Assembly (NCBI RefSeq): GCF_900110215.1
Contig: NZ_FOCX01000002.1
Coordinates: 186,001-250,000 of the forward strand
Length of the DNA stretch: 64,000 bases
Source: Halorientalis persicus
GTDB taxonomy: Archaea; Halobacteriota; Halobacteria; Halobacteriales; Haloarculaceae
Direction: 5' to 3'
Shown here piece after piece: positions 1-8,574 of the stretch. The first letter of the stretch is position 1, and each line of letters starts with the position of its first letter. The notes under the pieces are model-generated. The model saw only the letters and a program-made list of their open reading frames with translations, searched no databases and had not been told where the DNA came from. The translations under genes were made by a program, and so were the position numbers.

Positions 1-2063
1 TTGCCGGTAATGTTTTTCAGGCGGTCGACGAGGCCGTCCTTCTCGGGTTCGCCCGCGAGGGCGACCTCCAGGACCTCGCTGATGTGGGAGACGGGGATGA
101 TCTCGATCATCTCCTCGTACTCCTCCTCGATCATGACGTCCTGTTCGTTGGCCTTCGGGATGATGACCTTGTCGAGGCCGGACTTGGCCGCGGCCTCGAT
201 CTTGTGGGTGACGCCACCGACGGGCAACACGTCGCCCCGGACCGACAGCGAGCCGGTCATGGCGATGTTCTGCTCGACGGGCACGTCCTCCAGCGCGGAG
301 ATCACCGCGGTCGCGACGGTGATGGAGGCCGAATCGCCGTCCACACCGCCCTCACCGGCCTGGACGAACTGGATGTGGACGTCTTTCTCGGTGATGTCCT
401 CGTCGCTGAACTTCTTGATGATCGCCGAGACGTTCTGGACTGCCTCCTGGGCCATCTCCTTGAGCTGACCCGTGGCGATCACTTCACCGGGGCCCTGCGA
501 GGGCGTGACCTCGGCCATGACGGGGAGGACGATACCGGAGTCCTCGCCCATCACTGCGAGACCGTTGACGCGGCCGACCACGTCGCCCTGGTTGACGGTG
601 AGCTCGTAGTCTTTGCGGCGTTCGATGTAGTTGTCCGCGAGCTGTTGCTCGATGGAGCGGCTGCGGCGTTTGGCCTGCAACACGTCCTCGCGCTCGGTGT
701 ACTCCTTGTCCTCTGCGCGGGCGATGTCGCCGGCGACCCGCACCAGCCCACCGAGGTCGCGCAGTTTGAGGGTCAGGTGCCCCTTCCGGCCCGCGCGGCG
801 GCGGGCTTCGAGGATGACCTCTTCGACGGCTTCCTCGTCGAAGTGGGGGAGCCGCCCGTCTTTCTCGACCTCCTGGGCGATGAAGCGGGCGTACTTCCGG
901 CGCATCTCGGCGTCGTCCTCGATGGTGTCGTCCATGTACACCTCGTACCCGTAGCCCTTGATCCGCGAGCGCAGGGCGGGGTGCATATTCTCCATCGCGT
1001 CGAGGTTCCCGGCCGCGATCATGATGAAGTCACACGGGACGGGCTCGGTCTGGACCATCGCACCCGAGGAGCGCTCGGACTGGCCCGTGATCGAGAACTT
1101 GCCCTCCTGGATCGCCGTCATCAGCTTCTGCTGACTGCGGATGTCGAGGGTGTTGATCTCGTCGACGAACAGGACGCCCTTGTTGGCCTTGTGGATCGCG
1201 CCGGGTTCGACGCGGTCGTGGCTGGGCGTCTCCATGCCACCGGACTGGAACGGGTCGTGGCGCACGTCGCCCAGCAGGGCACCGGCGTGGGCACCGGTCG
1301 CGTCCTCGAAGGGTGCGGTGTTCTGCTCGGCGTTGTTGACGAGCAGGTTCGGGATCATCGCGTCGTTGCCCCGCGAGCCGTAGCGGAACGCGAGGTAGAT
1401 GACACCGGCCGCCAGGATGCCCAGCAGGGGTTGCTGGACGATCAACAGCGAGTAGCCGATGACGATAGCGATGATGATCCACATGAGGAAGCTACGCATC
1501 TGGTTGCGCTTGCGGGCTTCCTCCTTGTGAGCGTCGACGATCTGGTCCCCCTTGCCGGCGGGAACGGTCCGAACTTTCGGCTCGTTACCGTCGTCGGGGT
1601 TGTGATAGACGAGGACGTCCTGCAGTTCCTCCTTGGGGAGCAACTGGCTCATCGCCTTGGCGAGCATCGACTTCCCGGTCCCGGGCGAGCCGATCATCAT
1701 GACGTGGCGCCGCTGTTTGGCGGCCTTTTTCACCACGTCGCGGGCGTGGTCCTGCCCGATGACCTGATCGACCAGGCGGTCCGGGACCTCGATGTCGTGG
1801 GTCGAGTCGATGTCGAGGCCGCCGAGGATGTCGTCCTCGGCGTTCTCCTCGTCGACCGGAGCATCGATCTCGACTTCGCTACCGAGGTCGTCGATGGTGC
1901 CCTCGTTGCCGTCGGGAACGCCCGACTCGTCGTCGTCCCCATCGCGGACGCTCTCGACGCCGTCGATGTCGTCGACCACGTCGTCGAACGCGTCCGGGGA
2001 CTCCTCGGCGGAGTCGGGCCCCCCGTCTTCGGGGTCGTCGTCGGTGTCCGTATCGTTGCTCAT
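1..2063 (-). CDS. lonB: LonB, membrane-bound ATP-dependent Lon protease (3' end outside window)
   Basis: Archaeal Lon-type AAA+ protease that degrades regulatory and damaged proteins at the inner face of the membrane. The first 90 residues are very acidic. A Walker A (GSPGTGKS, about residues 125-132) follows. The AAA domain is split by a hydrophobic stretch of about 40 residues (about 187-225) with two membrane spans, the hallmark of LonB. The Walker B region reads VLFVDEINTLD. The C-terminal protease domain has the Ser of the catalytic Ser-Lys dyad in GDSAS and the Lys in VTHKIEAA. The visible 687 codons stop shortly before the expected C-terminus at the window edge. The ATG at 2063 is preceded by a TATA-like GTATATC (minus strand, about 2103-2110). 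It is divergent from nadM. Confidence 0.95.
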   Translation of the reverse strand, partial: MSNDTDTDDDPEDGGPDSAEESPDAFDDVVDDIDGVESVRDGDDDESGVPDGNEGTIDDLGSEVEIDAPVDEENAEDDILGGLDIDSTHDIEVPDRLVDQVIGQDHARDVVKKAAKQRRHVMMIGSPGTGKSMLAKAMSQLLPKEELQDVLVYHNPDDGNEPKVRTVPAGKGDQIVDAHKEEARKRNQMRSFLMWIIIAIVIGYSLLIVQQPLLGILAAGVIYLAFRYGSRGNDAMIPNLLVNNAEQNTAPFEDATGAHAGALLGDVRHDPFQSGGMETPSHDRVEPGAIHKANKGVLFVDEINTLDIRSQQKLMTAIQEGKFSITGQSERSSGAMVQTEPVPCDFIMIAAGNLDAMENMHPALRSRIKGYGYEVYMDDTIEDDAEMRRKYARFIAQEVEKDGRLPHFDEEAVEEVILEARRRAGRKGHLTLKLRDLGGLVRVAGDIARAEDKEYTEREDVLQAKRRSRSIEQQLADNYIERRKDYELTVNQGDVVGRVNGLAVMGEDSGIVLPVMAEVTPSQGPGEVIATGQLKEMAQEAVQNVSAIIKKFSDEDITEKDVHIQFVQAGEGGVDGDSASITVATAVISALEDVPVEQNIAMTGSLSVRGDVLPVGGVTHKIEAAAKSGLDKVIIPKANEQDVMIEEEYEEMIEIIPVSHISEVLEVALAGEPEKDGLVDRLKNITG

Positions 2064-2101
2064 AGAACCGTTGCTGTTAGCGAAAGGGAAGGGCTGTCGA
2101 C

Positions 2102-2111
2102 TGATATACTT
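2102..2111 (-). promoter_or_regulatory. TATA-like promoter element of lonB
   Basis: On the minus strand the sequence reads AGTATATCAG, about 45 bases before the lonB ATG. This places transcription start near 2080 with a short leader of about 17 bases. This is inference from spacing only. Confidence 0.5.
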
Positions 2112-2230
2112 TCTCCCCTATTCCGACCAGTGAGAACGGAGAAACCGCCAGACTGCGATCCGTCAGACGCTCCGTCGGGTGATCGCGAACGACTCGCGTG
2201 ATTTATCAAACAGCCCACGTACGTACTGGT

Positions 2231-2764
2231 ATGACACGGGGGTTCTACATCGGCCGCTTCCAGCCGTTCCACGACGGCCACCGCGAGATGACCGACCGCA
2301 TCGCCGAGGAGGTCGACGAGGTCGTCGTCGGGATCGGGAGCGCCGACGCCAGCCACACCGTCCGGAATCCGTTCACCGCGGGCGAACGGATCATGATGGT
2401 CTCGCGCGTCCTCGACGAACTGGACACCCAGACGTACGTCGTTCCCATCGAAGACATCGACCGCAACTCCGTCTGGGTGGGTCACATCCAGAGCATGGCA
2501 CCGGATTTCGACGTGGCCTACTCGAACAACCCGCTCGTGATCCGGTTGTTCGAGGAAGCCGGCATCGAAGTCCGCCAATCCGAGATGTACAACCGCGGTG
2601 ATCTGAAAGGGTCCCGCATTCGAGCACGGATGATCGAGGGCAAAGACTGGGAGCACCTCGTCCCCGACGCCGTCGTCGACGTGATCGACGAAATCGACGG
2701 ACTGGAGCGGCTCCGCCGGATATCGGGCGACGACGGCGGCGACGCGACCGAGAACGACCACTGA
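2231..2764 (+). CDS. nadM: Nicotinamide-nucleotide adenylyltransferase (archaeal NadM type)
   Basis: Joins NMN (or NaMN) to ATP to form NAD+ in the cytoplasm. The 177-residue protein begins with the nucleotidyltransferase signature GRFQPFHDGH (HxGH-type motif at residues 14-17). It ends with the second ATP-binding motif GSRIRARM, the equivalent of ISTTxR. Its length matches the archaeal family. ATG 2231 was chosen over an upstream in-frame start at 2198, because the TATA-like ATTTATCAAA at about 2200-2209 sits about 27 bases upstream and suggests a nearly leaderless transcript. The neighbouring CinA/PncC-type gene can also feed NAD salvage. Confidence 0.95.
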   Translation: MTRGFYIGRFQPFHDGHREMTDRIAEEVDEVVVGIGSADASHTVRNPFTAGERIMMVSRVLDELDTQTYVVPIEDIDRNSVWVGHIQSMAPDFDVAYSNNPLVIRLFEEAGIEVRQSEMYNRGDLKGSRIRARMIEGKDWEHLVPDAVVDVIDEIDGLERLRRISGDDGGDATENDH

Positions 2765-2782
2765 GACCCCACACGACAGCAG

Positions 2783-3556
2783 ATGATAACCCTCGCCTCC
2801 GATTTCGGCTCACCGTACCCGGCCGCGATGAAAGGCGTCATCCTGCAGGAGTCGGACGCGCGTCTCGTCGACGTGGCCCACGACTTCCCCCGGCAGGACG
2901 TGCGAACCGCCGCGTTCTGGCTCCGGGAGGTGCTCCCCTGGTTCCCGCCGGCCGTCCATCTGGTCGTCGTCGACCCCGGCGTGGGCACCGACCGGGCCGC
3001 GGTCGTCGCCCGCGCAGGCAACCACGCCCTCGTCGGCCCGGACAACGGCGTCTGCCTGCCGGCCGCCCGTCGATTGGCGGACGGAGCGGACGAAATCGAG
3101 GTCTTCGAGATCGATCTCGGCGACCCGGCGAGTTCGACGTTCCACGGGCGGGACGTGTTCGCGCCCGCGGCCGCGCTGGCCCACGATGCTGGCGTCGAAG
3201 CGTTCGAGAGCCGTTCGGAGTTCGCGCCGGTCGGGGAGTGGACCGACCTGACGTTCCCCGAACCGACGGTCGAGAACGGTCGCGCCGAGGGCGAGGTTCT
3301 GGTCGTCGACGGCTTCGGCAACGCGATCACGAACGTGCCCGGCGAGGTACTGGACGAACGGTACGGCGGGACGGTCCGCGTGAACGGCGAGTCCGCGCCG
3401 GTGGAACCGACCTACGCCGCCGTCGAGGCGGGCCAGCGGCTGGTGACCGTGGGGAGCCACGAGAACGTCGAGTTAGCGGTCAACCGGGGCCGGGGCGCGG
3501 ACGCCTTCGGCGTGGGCGTCGGCGACGCGGTGTCGATCGACCTCGATCACGCCTGA
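2783..3556 (+). CDS. SAM hydroxide adenosyltransferase (DUF62 family)
   Basis: A 257-residue member of the DUF62 / S-adenosyl-L-methionine hydroxide adenosyltransferase family. It hydrolyses SAM to adenosine and methionine and is related to fluorinase and chlorinase. Supporting motifs are SDFG near the N-terminus (residues 6-9), VDPGVGT (63-69) and GPDNGV. Length and start fit the family. It lies 18 bases after nadM on the same strand, so co-transcription is likely. The family is known to lower SAM or repair its spontaneous epimer, but the in vivo role in haloarchaea is not clear from sequence. Its 3' end overlaps the convergent cinA-like gene by 10 bases. Confidence 0.9.
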   Translation: MITLASDFGSPYPAAMKGVILQESDARLVDVAHDFPRQDVRTAAFWLREVLPWFPPAVHLVVVDPGVGTDRAAVVARAGNHALVGPDNGVCLPAARRLADGADEIEVFEIDLGDPASSTFHGRDVFAPAAALAHDAGVEAFESRSEFAPVGEWTDLTFPEPTVENGRAEGEVLVVDGFGNAITNVPGEVLDERYGGTVRVNGESAPVEPTYAAVEAGQRLVTVGSHENVELAVNRGRGADAFGVGVGDAVSIDLDHA

Positions 3557-4059
3557 ACCCGGTCGAGCAAGTCCGCGAGCGCCTGCCGGGCCACCCGTTC
3601 TTTGATCTCGGTCCGGGAGCCGTCGAACTGGTAGCGCTCGACGGTCGTCGTGGACTCGCCGCTCCCCCACGGACCGGCGTAGGCGACGCCGACGAAGACG
3701 GTCCCGATCGGGTGGTCCGCGCGGTCGCGCTCGGGCCCGGCCACGCCGGTCGTCGAAACACCCCATGTCGCGTCGGCGGTGTCGCGAGCGGCCTTTGCCA
3801 TCTCCCGGCCGACCCGCTCCGAGACCGCACCCTCGGCGTCGAGCGCCTCACGGGAGACGCCCAGAACCTCGCGTTTGGCGTCGTAGCTGTAGGTCACGTA
3901 CGAGCGGTCGAAGTACTCGCTGGACCCGGGCACGTCCGTCACGAGCGAGGCGACCAGCCCGCCCGAACAGGACTCGGCGGCCGCCAGCGTCTCGCCGCGC
4001 TCGGCCAGCGCCTCCCCGACCTGCGTCTCGATCAGTGGTTCCTCCCCGAACCCGTGCAT
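3547..4059 (-). CDS. pncC: CinA C-terminal family protein, nicotinamide-nucleotide amidase type (PncC)
   Basis: A stand-alone CinA C-terminal domain (170 residues), the family whose E. coli member PncC deamidates NMN to NaMN. The signature AESCSGG lies near residue 33, and STTGVAGP follows later, both typical of the family. The MocF-like N-terminal domain of full-length CinA is absent, as is normal for the short form. ATG 4059 was chosen over a GTG at 4071 because a TATA-like element (minus strand, about 4083-4091) would start transcription next to it. It is divergent from the DUF5059 lipoprotein and shares with it an intergenic region holding two palindromes. It may recycle NMN next to nadM. 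Confidence 0.88.
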   Translation of the reverse strand: MHGFGEEPLIETQVGEALAERGETLAAAESCSGGLVASLVTDVPGSSEYFDRSYVTYSYDAKREVLGVSREALDAEGAVSERVGREMAKAARDTADATWGVSTTGVAGPERDRADHPIGTVFVGVAYAGPWGSGESTTTVERYQFDGSRTEIKERVARQALADLLDRVQA

Positions 4060-4111
4060 ACCCGGAGCCACGGCACCGACCGTGTTGAAAGCCGCGACCC
4101 GCCGATCGGTT

Positions 4112-4126
4112 TTAGGTACGCCAAAA
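4112..4126. promoter_or_regulatory. Distal DtxR/SirR-like operator half (imperfect palindrome)
   Basis: The sequence TTAGG-TACG-CCAAAA is an imperfect copy of the TTAGG-N4-CCTAA palindrome at 4149-4162. It lies in the divergent region between the pncC-type and DUF5059 genes. The TTAGGN4CCTAA shape is typical of DtxR/IdeR/SirR metal-dependent repressors. The assignment is by motif resemblance only. Confidence 0.45.
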
Positions 4127-4148
4127 CTTCGACGGGTTTAAGTTTGGA

Positions 4149-4162
4149 TTAGGCAGACCTAA
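4149..4162. promoter_or_regulatory. DtxR/SirR-like palindromic operator at the start of the DUF5059 gene
   Basis: A perfect inverted repeat, TTAGG-CAGA-CCTAA, ends six bases before the ATG at 4168. A TATA-like TTTAAG lies just upstream (about 4137-4143). A bound repressor would therefore cover the transcription start of a leaderless message. This suggests iron- or manganese-dependent repression. Confidence 0.6.
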
Positions 4163-4167
4163 AACCG

Positions 4168-6654
4168 ATGGAAGCGAACAGACGGCAGCTGCTCCGGACG
4201 GCGACGGCCGTGGCCGCTGGACTGGGGCTCGCAGGGTGTAGTGGTAGTACAGATGACGGAGCGTCGACCGACACGGCGACGGACGCGCCCACGGACACGC
4301 CAGCGTCGACAGAGGACGACGCTGAGGTGGAACCCTCGGCGAGCGTCGGTGCGGGCGCGGCCGTCGCCGCCGAGTGGACGGTCATGAGCGCGCGGTTGGA
4401 CGACGCGTACACGCTCGGCCTGGCCGGGATGACCGGCGAAGGGGAAGCCGTCGCCGGCCGGACCTTCGAGCGCTTCGAGGGTGCCAACGGCGAGTACGGG
4501 GCTCACGAGTACCTCGAGGAGACGAGTACGACCAACTACGAGGGCTTCGAGAGCGGTCTCGTCGACCTCCGCGATGGGCTGTCCAGCGGCGACAAGGAAG
4601 CCGCGGAGGACGGCTGGCGCAGTGCCCAGCAACATCTCCGGGAGGCACAGATCGCGGTCGTCGGCGAGACGGGTGCGAACGCGCTCGGCGTCCTCCGCTA
4701 CGGTGTGGCGGTCAACGACGTGGAACTGCTGGCGGCCGCCGGCGAGACCGAGGCGGCGGCGACCGTCGCCGGCGAGATCAAATCGTGGTTCGAGAACGCG
4801 CCCGAACACGGCGCGCTGGAATCGGCCGACAGCGAGGCCTACGAGAGCCTCGAAGGTGCGATGGAAGACGCACGGCGTGCGGCGAGTGCCGGCAACGTGG
4901 CCACCGTCCGGAGCGCCAGCGATGCGGCCATCTCCGCGTCCGTGACCGGAGCGAACGCCATCGCCAGCGGGGACCTCGCGGCCGCCGGCCACCTCGCGGC
5001 CTACCAGGCCGAGGGCTGGGACGCCGCGGCACTCGCGTCGCTGGGCGGCCCCTCGACGAATCTCGCCCACGCCGCGGTCCTGAACAGCTACCGGGCGCGG
5101 GTCTACGACGCCCACTGGCTGGCGGCCCGAGGCGCGACCGACACCGCACAGACGATGGTCGACGACGTGTTCGAGCACTTCGAGACCGACGCACACGGCT
5201 ACCACGAAGCCCTCGAAGAGGCCGACGGCGAGGCCTACGAGGGCTTCGAGCGCGGCCTGAATTCCCTCTCGACGGCCATCGGCAACGGCGACAGCGAGGG
5301 TATCGACTCGGCGGTCGCCACCGTCGACGAGAACCTCGTCACCGGCATCGAGGCGCTGGCCGGGTCGACAGGCGCGACCCTGCTGGAAGCCGCCTTCTTC
5401 CGGGCCCGGGTGGCCGACGCCCGCGAGATCTACCGGCTCGGGGCCAACAACGTCGCGTCGGGCGTCGTCGGGTCGGTGTTCGAGCGGTTCGAGGCCGACG
5501 AGGCCGGCTTCCACGAGGCCTTCGAGGACACGGACGCCGAGAGCTACGAGGCCTTCGAGTCGGCGCTGTCTTCGCTACGGACGGCCATGGAGAACACGAA
5601 CGACAGCGGCGTCGAGACCCACGCGACGGCAGTGATGGACGAACTGCTGGGATACATGACGACCGCCGGCTCGACCGCACAGGTCAGCGCCGCCGAGTCG
5701 ACGTACGTGGCCGCCCGCGGGTTCGACGCGGCCGCGCTGGCCGCCCTCGACGAGCAGAGCCGCGCGAACACGGTCGTCACCGACGCCCTGACTTACTTCG
5801 AGGGCGGTGCCGGCGGGTTCCACGAAGCTCTCGAAGACGCCGACGGCGAGGTCTACGAGAGCTTCGAGGCGGATCTGAGCGCGGTCGGGAGCGCCGCCGG
5901 GAACGACAGCGACGCCTACGCCGCGGCGACGACCTTCTACACGCGAGCCGTCGAGGCGGCCTATGCCACCGTCGCGGCCGCCGGCGGCTCGTTCGGCGGC
6001 GCGGCGGGCACGATGGTCGACGCCGTGTTCACCAGTTTCGAGGCCAACGACGGCGGCATCCACGAGACACTGGAGGACGCCGACGAAGGAGCCTACGAGA
6101 ACTTCGAGAGCGGTCTGGACGGCCTCTCGACAGCGCTCGCGGAGAACGGTGACGTGCGCGGGGCCGCCAGCGCCTACGCGAACACCACCCTGCGCGCGCA
6201 GTTCGCCGTCGTCGGAGCGCTCGACGATGCGCCGGTCAGCGCAGACGGCGGGAGCACCGGCGAGGAGAAGCGTTACGCCGGTGGGCCGAACGTCCAGCAG
6301 GGCACGCCGAGCGACGCCGACCACGTGATCGATATGAACCTCGTCGCGTTCGACCCGAAAGAGATCACGGTCCAGAAAGGCGACACGATCGCCTGGACCC
6401 ACAACAAAGGCGAACCACACTCGGTCACCGCCTACGAGGACTCGATCCCGTCGGACGCCGAGTACTGGGCCTCCGGCGGCTTCGACTCGGAGTCGGCCGC
6501 CCGCGCGGGCTGGAACGGCGGTGACACCATCGAGGGCGCAATCCGCTCGGGCGAATCCTACGTCCACACCTTCGAGACCACCGGCACCCACGAGTACGTC
6601 TGCATCCCTCACGAGGAGATGGGGATGAAAGGCACCGTCGTCGTCGAAGAGTAG
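4168..6654 (+). CDS. Secreted DUF5059-type repeat lipoprotein with C-terminal halocyanin (cupredoxin) domain
   Basis: An 828-residue exported lipoprotein. The N-terminus has a twin-arginine motif (NRRQLLR) and a lipobox ending in LAGC (Cys24), followed by a Thr/Asp-rich linker. The body has six related segments of about 100-115 residues. Each carries a core like FHEALEDADGEAYESFE, with helices rich in Ala and acidic residues. The last ~115 residues form a type-1 copper domain: ligands are seen as His in EPHSV, Cys and His in YVCIPH, and Met in EMGM. The protein is probably anchored outside the membrane and could pass electrons. The upstream metal-regulator-like palindromes link it to iron or manganese status. 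The function of the repeats is unknown to me. Confidence 0.85.
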   Translation: MEANRRQLLRTATAVAAGLGLAGCSGSTDDGASTDTATDAPTDTPASTEDDAEVEPSASVGAGAAVAAEWTVMSARLDDAYTLGLAGMTGEGEAVAGRTFERFEGANGEYGAHEYLEETSTTNYEGFESGLVDLRDGLSSGDKEAAEDGWRSAQQHLREAQIAVVGETGANALGVLRYGVAVNDVELLAAAGETEAAATVAGEIKSWFENAPEHGALESADSEAYESLEGAMEDARRAASAGNVATVRSASDAAISASVTGANAIASGDLAAAGHLAAYQAEGWDAAALASLGGPSTNLAHAAVLNSYRARVYDAHWLAARGATDTAQTMVDDVFEHFETDAHGYHEALEEADGEAYEGFERGLNSLSTAIGNGDSEGIDSAVATVDENLVTGIEALAGSTGATLLEAAFFRARVADAREIYRLGANNVASGVVGSVFERFEADEAGFHEAFEDTDAESYEAFESALSSLRTAMENTNDSGVETHATAVMDELLGYMTTAGSTAQVSAAESTYVAARGFDAAALAALDEQSRANTVVTDALTYFEGGAGGFHEALEDADGEVYESFEADLSAVGSAAGNDSDAYAAATTFYTRAVEAAYATVAAAGGSFGGAAGTMVDAVFTSFEANDGGIHETLEDADEGAYENFESGLDGLSTALAENGDVRGAASAYANTTLRAQFAVVGALDDAPVSADGGSTGEEKRYAGGPNVQQGTPSDADHVIDMNLVAFDPKEITVQKGDTIAWTHNKGEPHSVTAYEDSIPSDAEYWASGGFDSESAARAGWNGGDTIEGAIRSGESYVHTFETTGTHEYVCIPHEEMGMKGTVVVEE

Positions 6655-6824
6655 ACATCGGGCCGCTACCGTGACGCCGAGGGGCGTCACTCGCTGTCTC
6701 TTCTTGCGCGATCGACTGCGAGACGCTGTCCGTTCGGGCTCAGCGACGCGGTCGGCTCGAAAAATGTCGGGTAGTTGCTCGGCCGCCACTCACTACGAAA
6801 CGAGAGTCTCCCGGTAAGACTCGA

Positions 6825-8402
6825 TTACTCCGCGGCGATGACGTCGTCGATGCGGACGATCATCGTCGCGGCCTCGGTCGCGGACTCGACGGCTTCCTCC
6901 TTGACCGCGGCGGGGTCGAGGACGCCGTACTCGACGGGGTCGCCGATGATACCCGTCTGGCCCTCGGAGATGATGCCGGCGCGCCCCTCGCTGTCGAACT
7001 CCGAGCGGAGGTCGACGAGCGCGTCGATGGGGTCCATGCCGGTGTTGGCCGCGAGCGTGCGCGGGAGCACGTCGACGGCGTCGGCGAAGGCCTCGACGGC
7101 CAACTGCTTGCGGCCCTCGATGCTCGCGGCCTCGTCGCGGATGTGGGCCGCGATAGCGATCTCGGCGGCACCGGCACCGGGGACGACGCCGCCTTTATCG
7201 AGCGCGGCGGTCACGACGTCGAGCGCGTCGTTGAGCGCGCGTTCGAGTTCGTCGGTGACGTGTTCGGTGCCGCCGCGGGCGAAGACGGTGACGGCGTCGG
7301 CGGCCGCACCACCCTCGATGAAGACGACGTCGTCGTCGTCGTACTTCTCGACGCGGACCGCGTCGGCCTCGCCGAGGTCGTCGGCTTCCAGCTCCTCGAC
7401 GGCGCCGGCGCGGGAGCCGCCCGTCGCGGAGGCGATGGACTTGGCGTCGTCGTCGCCGACGCTCTCGAAGGCGAGGATGCCCCGCTTTGCGAGGAAGGCC
7501 TTCGCGCGGTCGGCGATGTCACCGGTGACGAACAGGACCTTCGCGCCGACGTCCTCGATCTTGTCGACGTAGCCTTTGAGTTCCTCTTCCTCGGCCGCGA
7601 TGGCCTGGTCGAGCTGGTCGACCTCGGTGATGTTGTACTCGGCGTCGATGCTCGACTCCTTCAGGTCGACGTCGTTGTCGACGACGGCGATGGCGGCGTC
7701 GTCGACGGAGCGGGGCATATTCTCGTGGCCCGGCTCCTCGTCGACGAGGACGCCCTCGACCAGTTCGGTCGCCGAAGAGGAGGCACCGGTCTGGGTCCGG
7801 ACGGTGATGTTGTCACGGACGACGCCGGCGTCGGTGTCGACGTGCTGGACGGCTCCGACGACGGTCTCGGCCAACTTCTCGGCGTTGACGTCGCCGGTGC
7901 CCTTGCCGGTCATGGAGGACTCGGCGACCGACAGGAGCGTCTCCTCGTCCACGTCGGCGTCGAGCGTCTCGGCGTCGATCGAGGCCTGGGCGAGCTGTGC
8001 GGCCTCGTGGTACCCCTCGACGATGGTCGTCGGGTGCACGTCGTCGTCGAGCAGGTCCTCGGCCTGCTTGAGGAGTTCGCCTGCGAGGACGGACGCGGTC
8101 GTCGTCCCGTCACCGACCTCGTCCTCCTGGGTCTGGGCGACTTCGACGATCATCTGTGCGGCGGGGTGTTCGATCTCCATCTCTTCGAGGATCGTCGCCC
8201 CGTCGTTGGTGATGACCACGTCGCCGGAATCGGAGACGAGCATCTTGTCCATCCCGCGAGGGCCCAGCGTCGTCCGTACTGCCTCGGAGATCGCCTTCCC
8301 CGCGGCGATGTTGGATGTCTGTGCGTCTTCCCCTTCTGTCCGCTGGGAATCCTCGTTGAGAATAAACATGGGCTGGCCGCCCATCCGTCGCTGTTGGCTC
8401 AT
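6825..8402 (-). CDS. Thermosome subunit (group II chaperonin)
   Basis: A cytoplasmic ATP-dependent chaperonin subunit of 525 residues. Family motifs include TTLGPRGMDKML, the ATP-site VTNDGATIL and GDGTTT. The C-terminus ends in VIAAE, without the Gly-Gly-Met repeat tail that some haloarchaeal paralogues carry. This may mark it as a distinct paralogue (CCT3-like), but paralogue assignment needs alignment. ATG 8402 was chosen over a GTG at 8408. A strong TATA box (minus strand CTTTTATATA, 8430-8439) lies about 30 bases upstream. Confidence 0.95.
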   Translation of the reverse strand: MSQQRRMGGQPMFILNEDSQRTEGEDAQTSNIAAGKAISEAVRTTLGPRGMDKMLVSDSGDVVITNDGATILEEMEIEHPAAQMIVEVAQTQEDEVGDGTTTASVLAGELLKQAEDLLDDDVHPTTIVEGYHEAAQLAQASIDAETLDADVDEETLLSVAESSMTGKGTGDVNAEKLAETVVGAVQHVDTDAGVVRDNITVRTQTGASSSATELVEGVLVDEEPGHENMPRSVDDAAIAVVDNDVDLKESSIDAEYNITEVDQLDQAIAAEEEELKGYVDKIEDVGAKVLFVTGDIADRAKAFLAKRGILAFESVGDDDAKSIASATGGSRAGAVEELEADDLGEADAVRVEKYDDDDVVFIEGGAAADAVTVFARGGTEHVTDELERALNDALDVVTAALDKGGVVPGAGAAEIAIAAHIRDEAASIEGRKQLAVEAFADAVDVLPRTLAANTGMDPIDALVDLRSEFDSEGRAGIISEGQTGIIGDPVEYGVLDPAAVKEEAVESATEAATMIVRIDDVIAAE

Positions 8403-8429
8403 AGTCACTAATGAGGTGGTCAGCGGTTC

Positions 8430-8439
8430 TATATAAAAG
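8430..8439 (-). promoter_or_regulatory. Strong TATA box of the thermosome gene
   Basis: The minus strand reads CTTTTATATA in an otherwise GC-rich region, 28-37 bases before the ATG at 8402. It fits a canonical haloarchaeal core promoter with a leader of only a few bases. Confidence 0.75.
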
Positions 8440-8574
8440 TTACTATCGGAGGAAACGGAGAGACGGCGACCGGATGTGAGGGACCACAGCAGTCGGGGAC
8501 TCAGGCGGGGTCGGCGACGGGACGCGTCGTCACGCGGGCAACCGTTATTACAGGGCCGTTCGTTACCTCGGTGG

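Noticed and set aside
84-2201. Long open frame opposite lonB on the plus strand (705 codons)
   Set aside because: It is the reverse-frame shadow of a strongly conserved protease. Its translation is unlike any protein and is rich in Asp/Val/Gly/Leu runs, a known effect of GC-rich haloarchaeal codon use.
4374-6152. Arg/Gly-rich 592-codon frame inside the repeat lipoprotein
   Set aside because: Same-strand shadow in another frame of a repetitive GC-rich gene; composition is implausible.
7143-8411. Long plus-strand frame opposite the thermosome gene
   Set aside because: Low-complexity translation with no domain; the opposite strand carries an unmistakable chaperonin.
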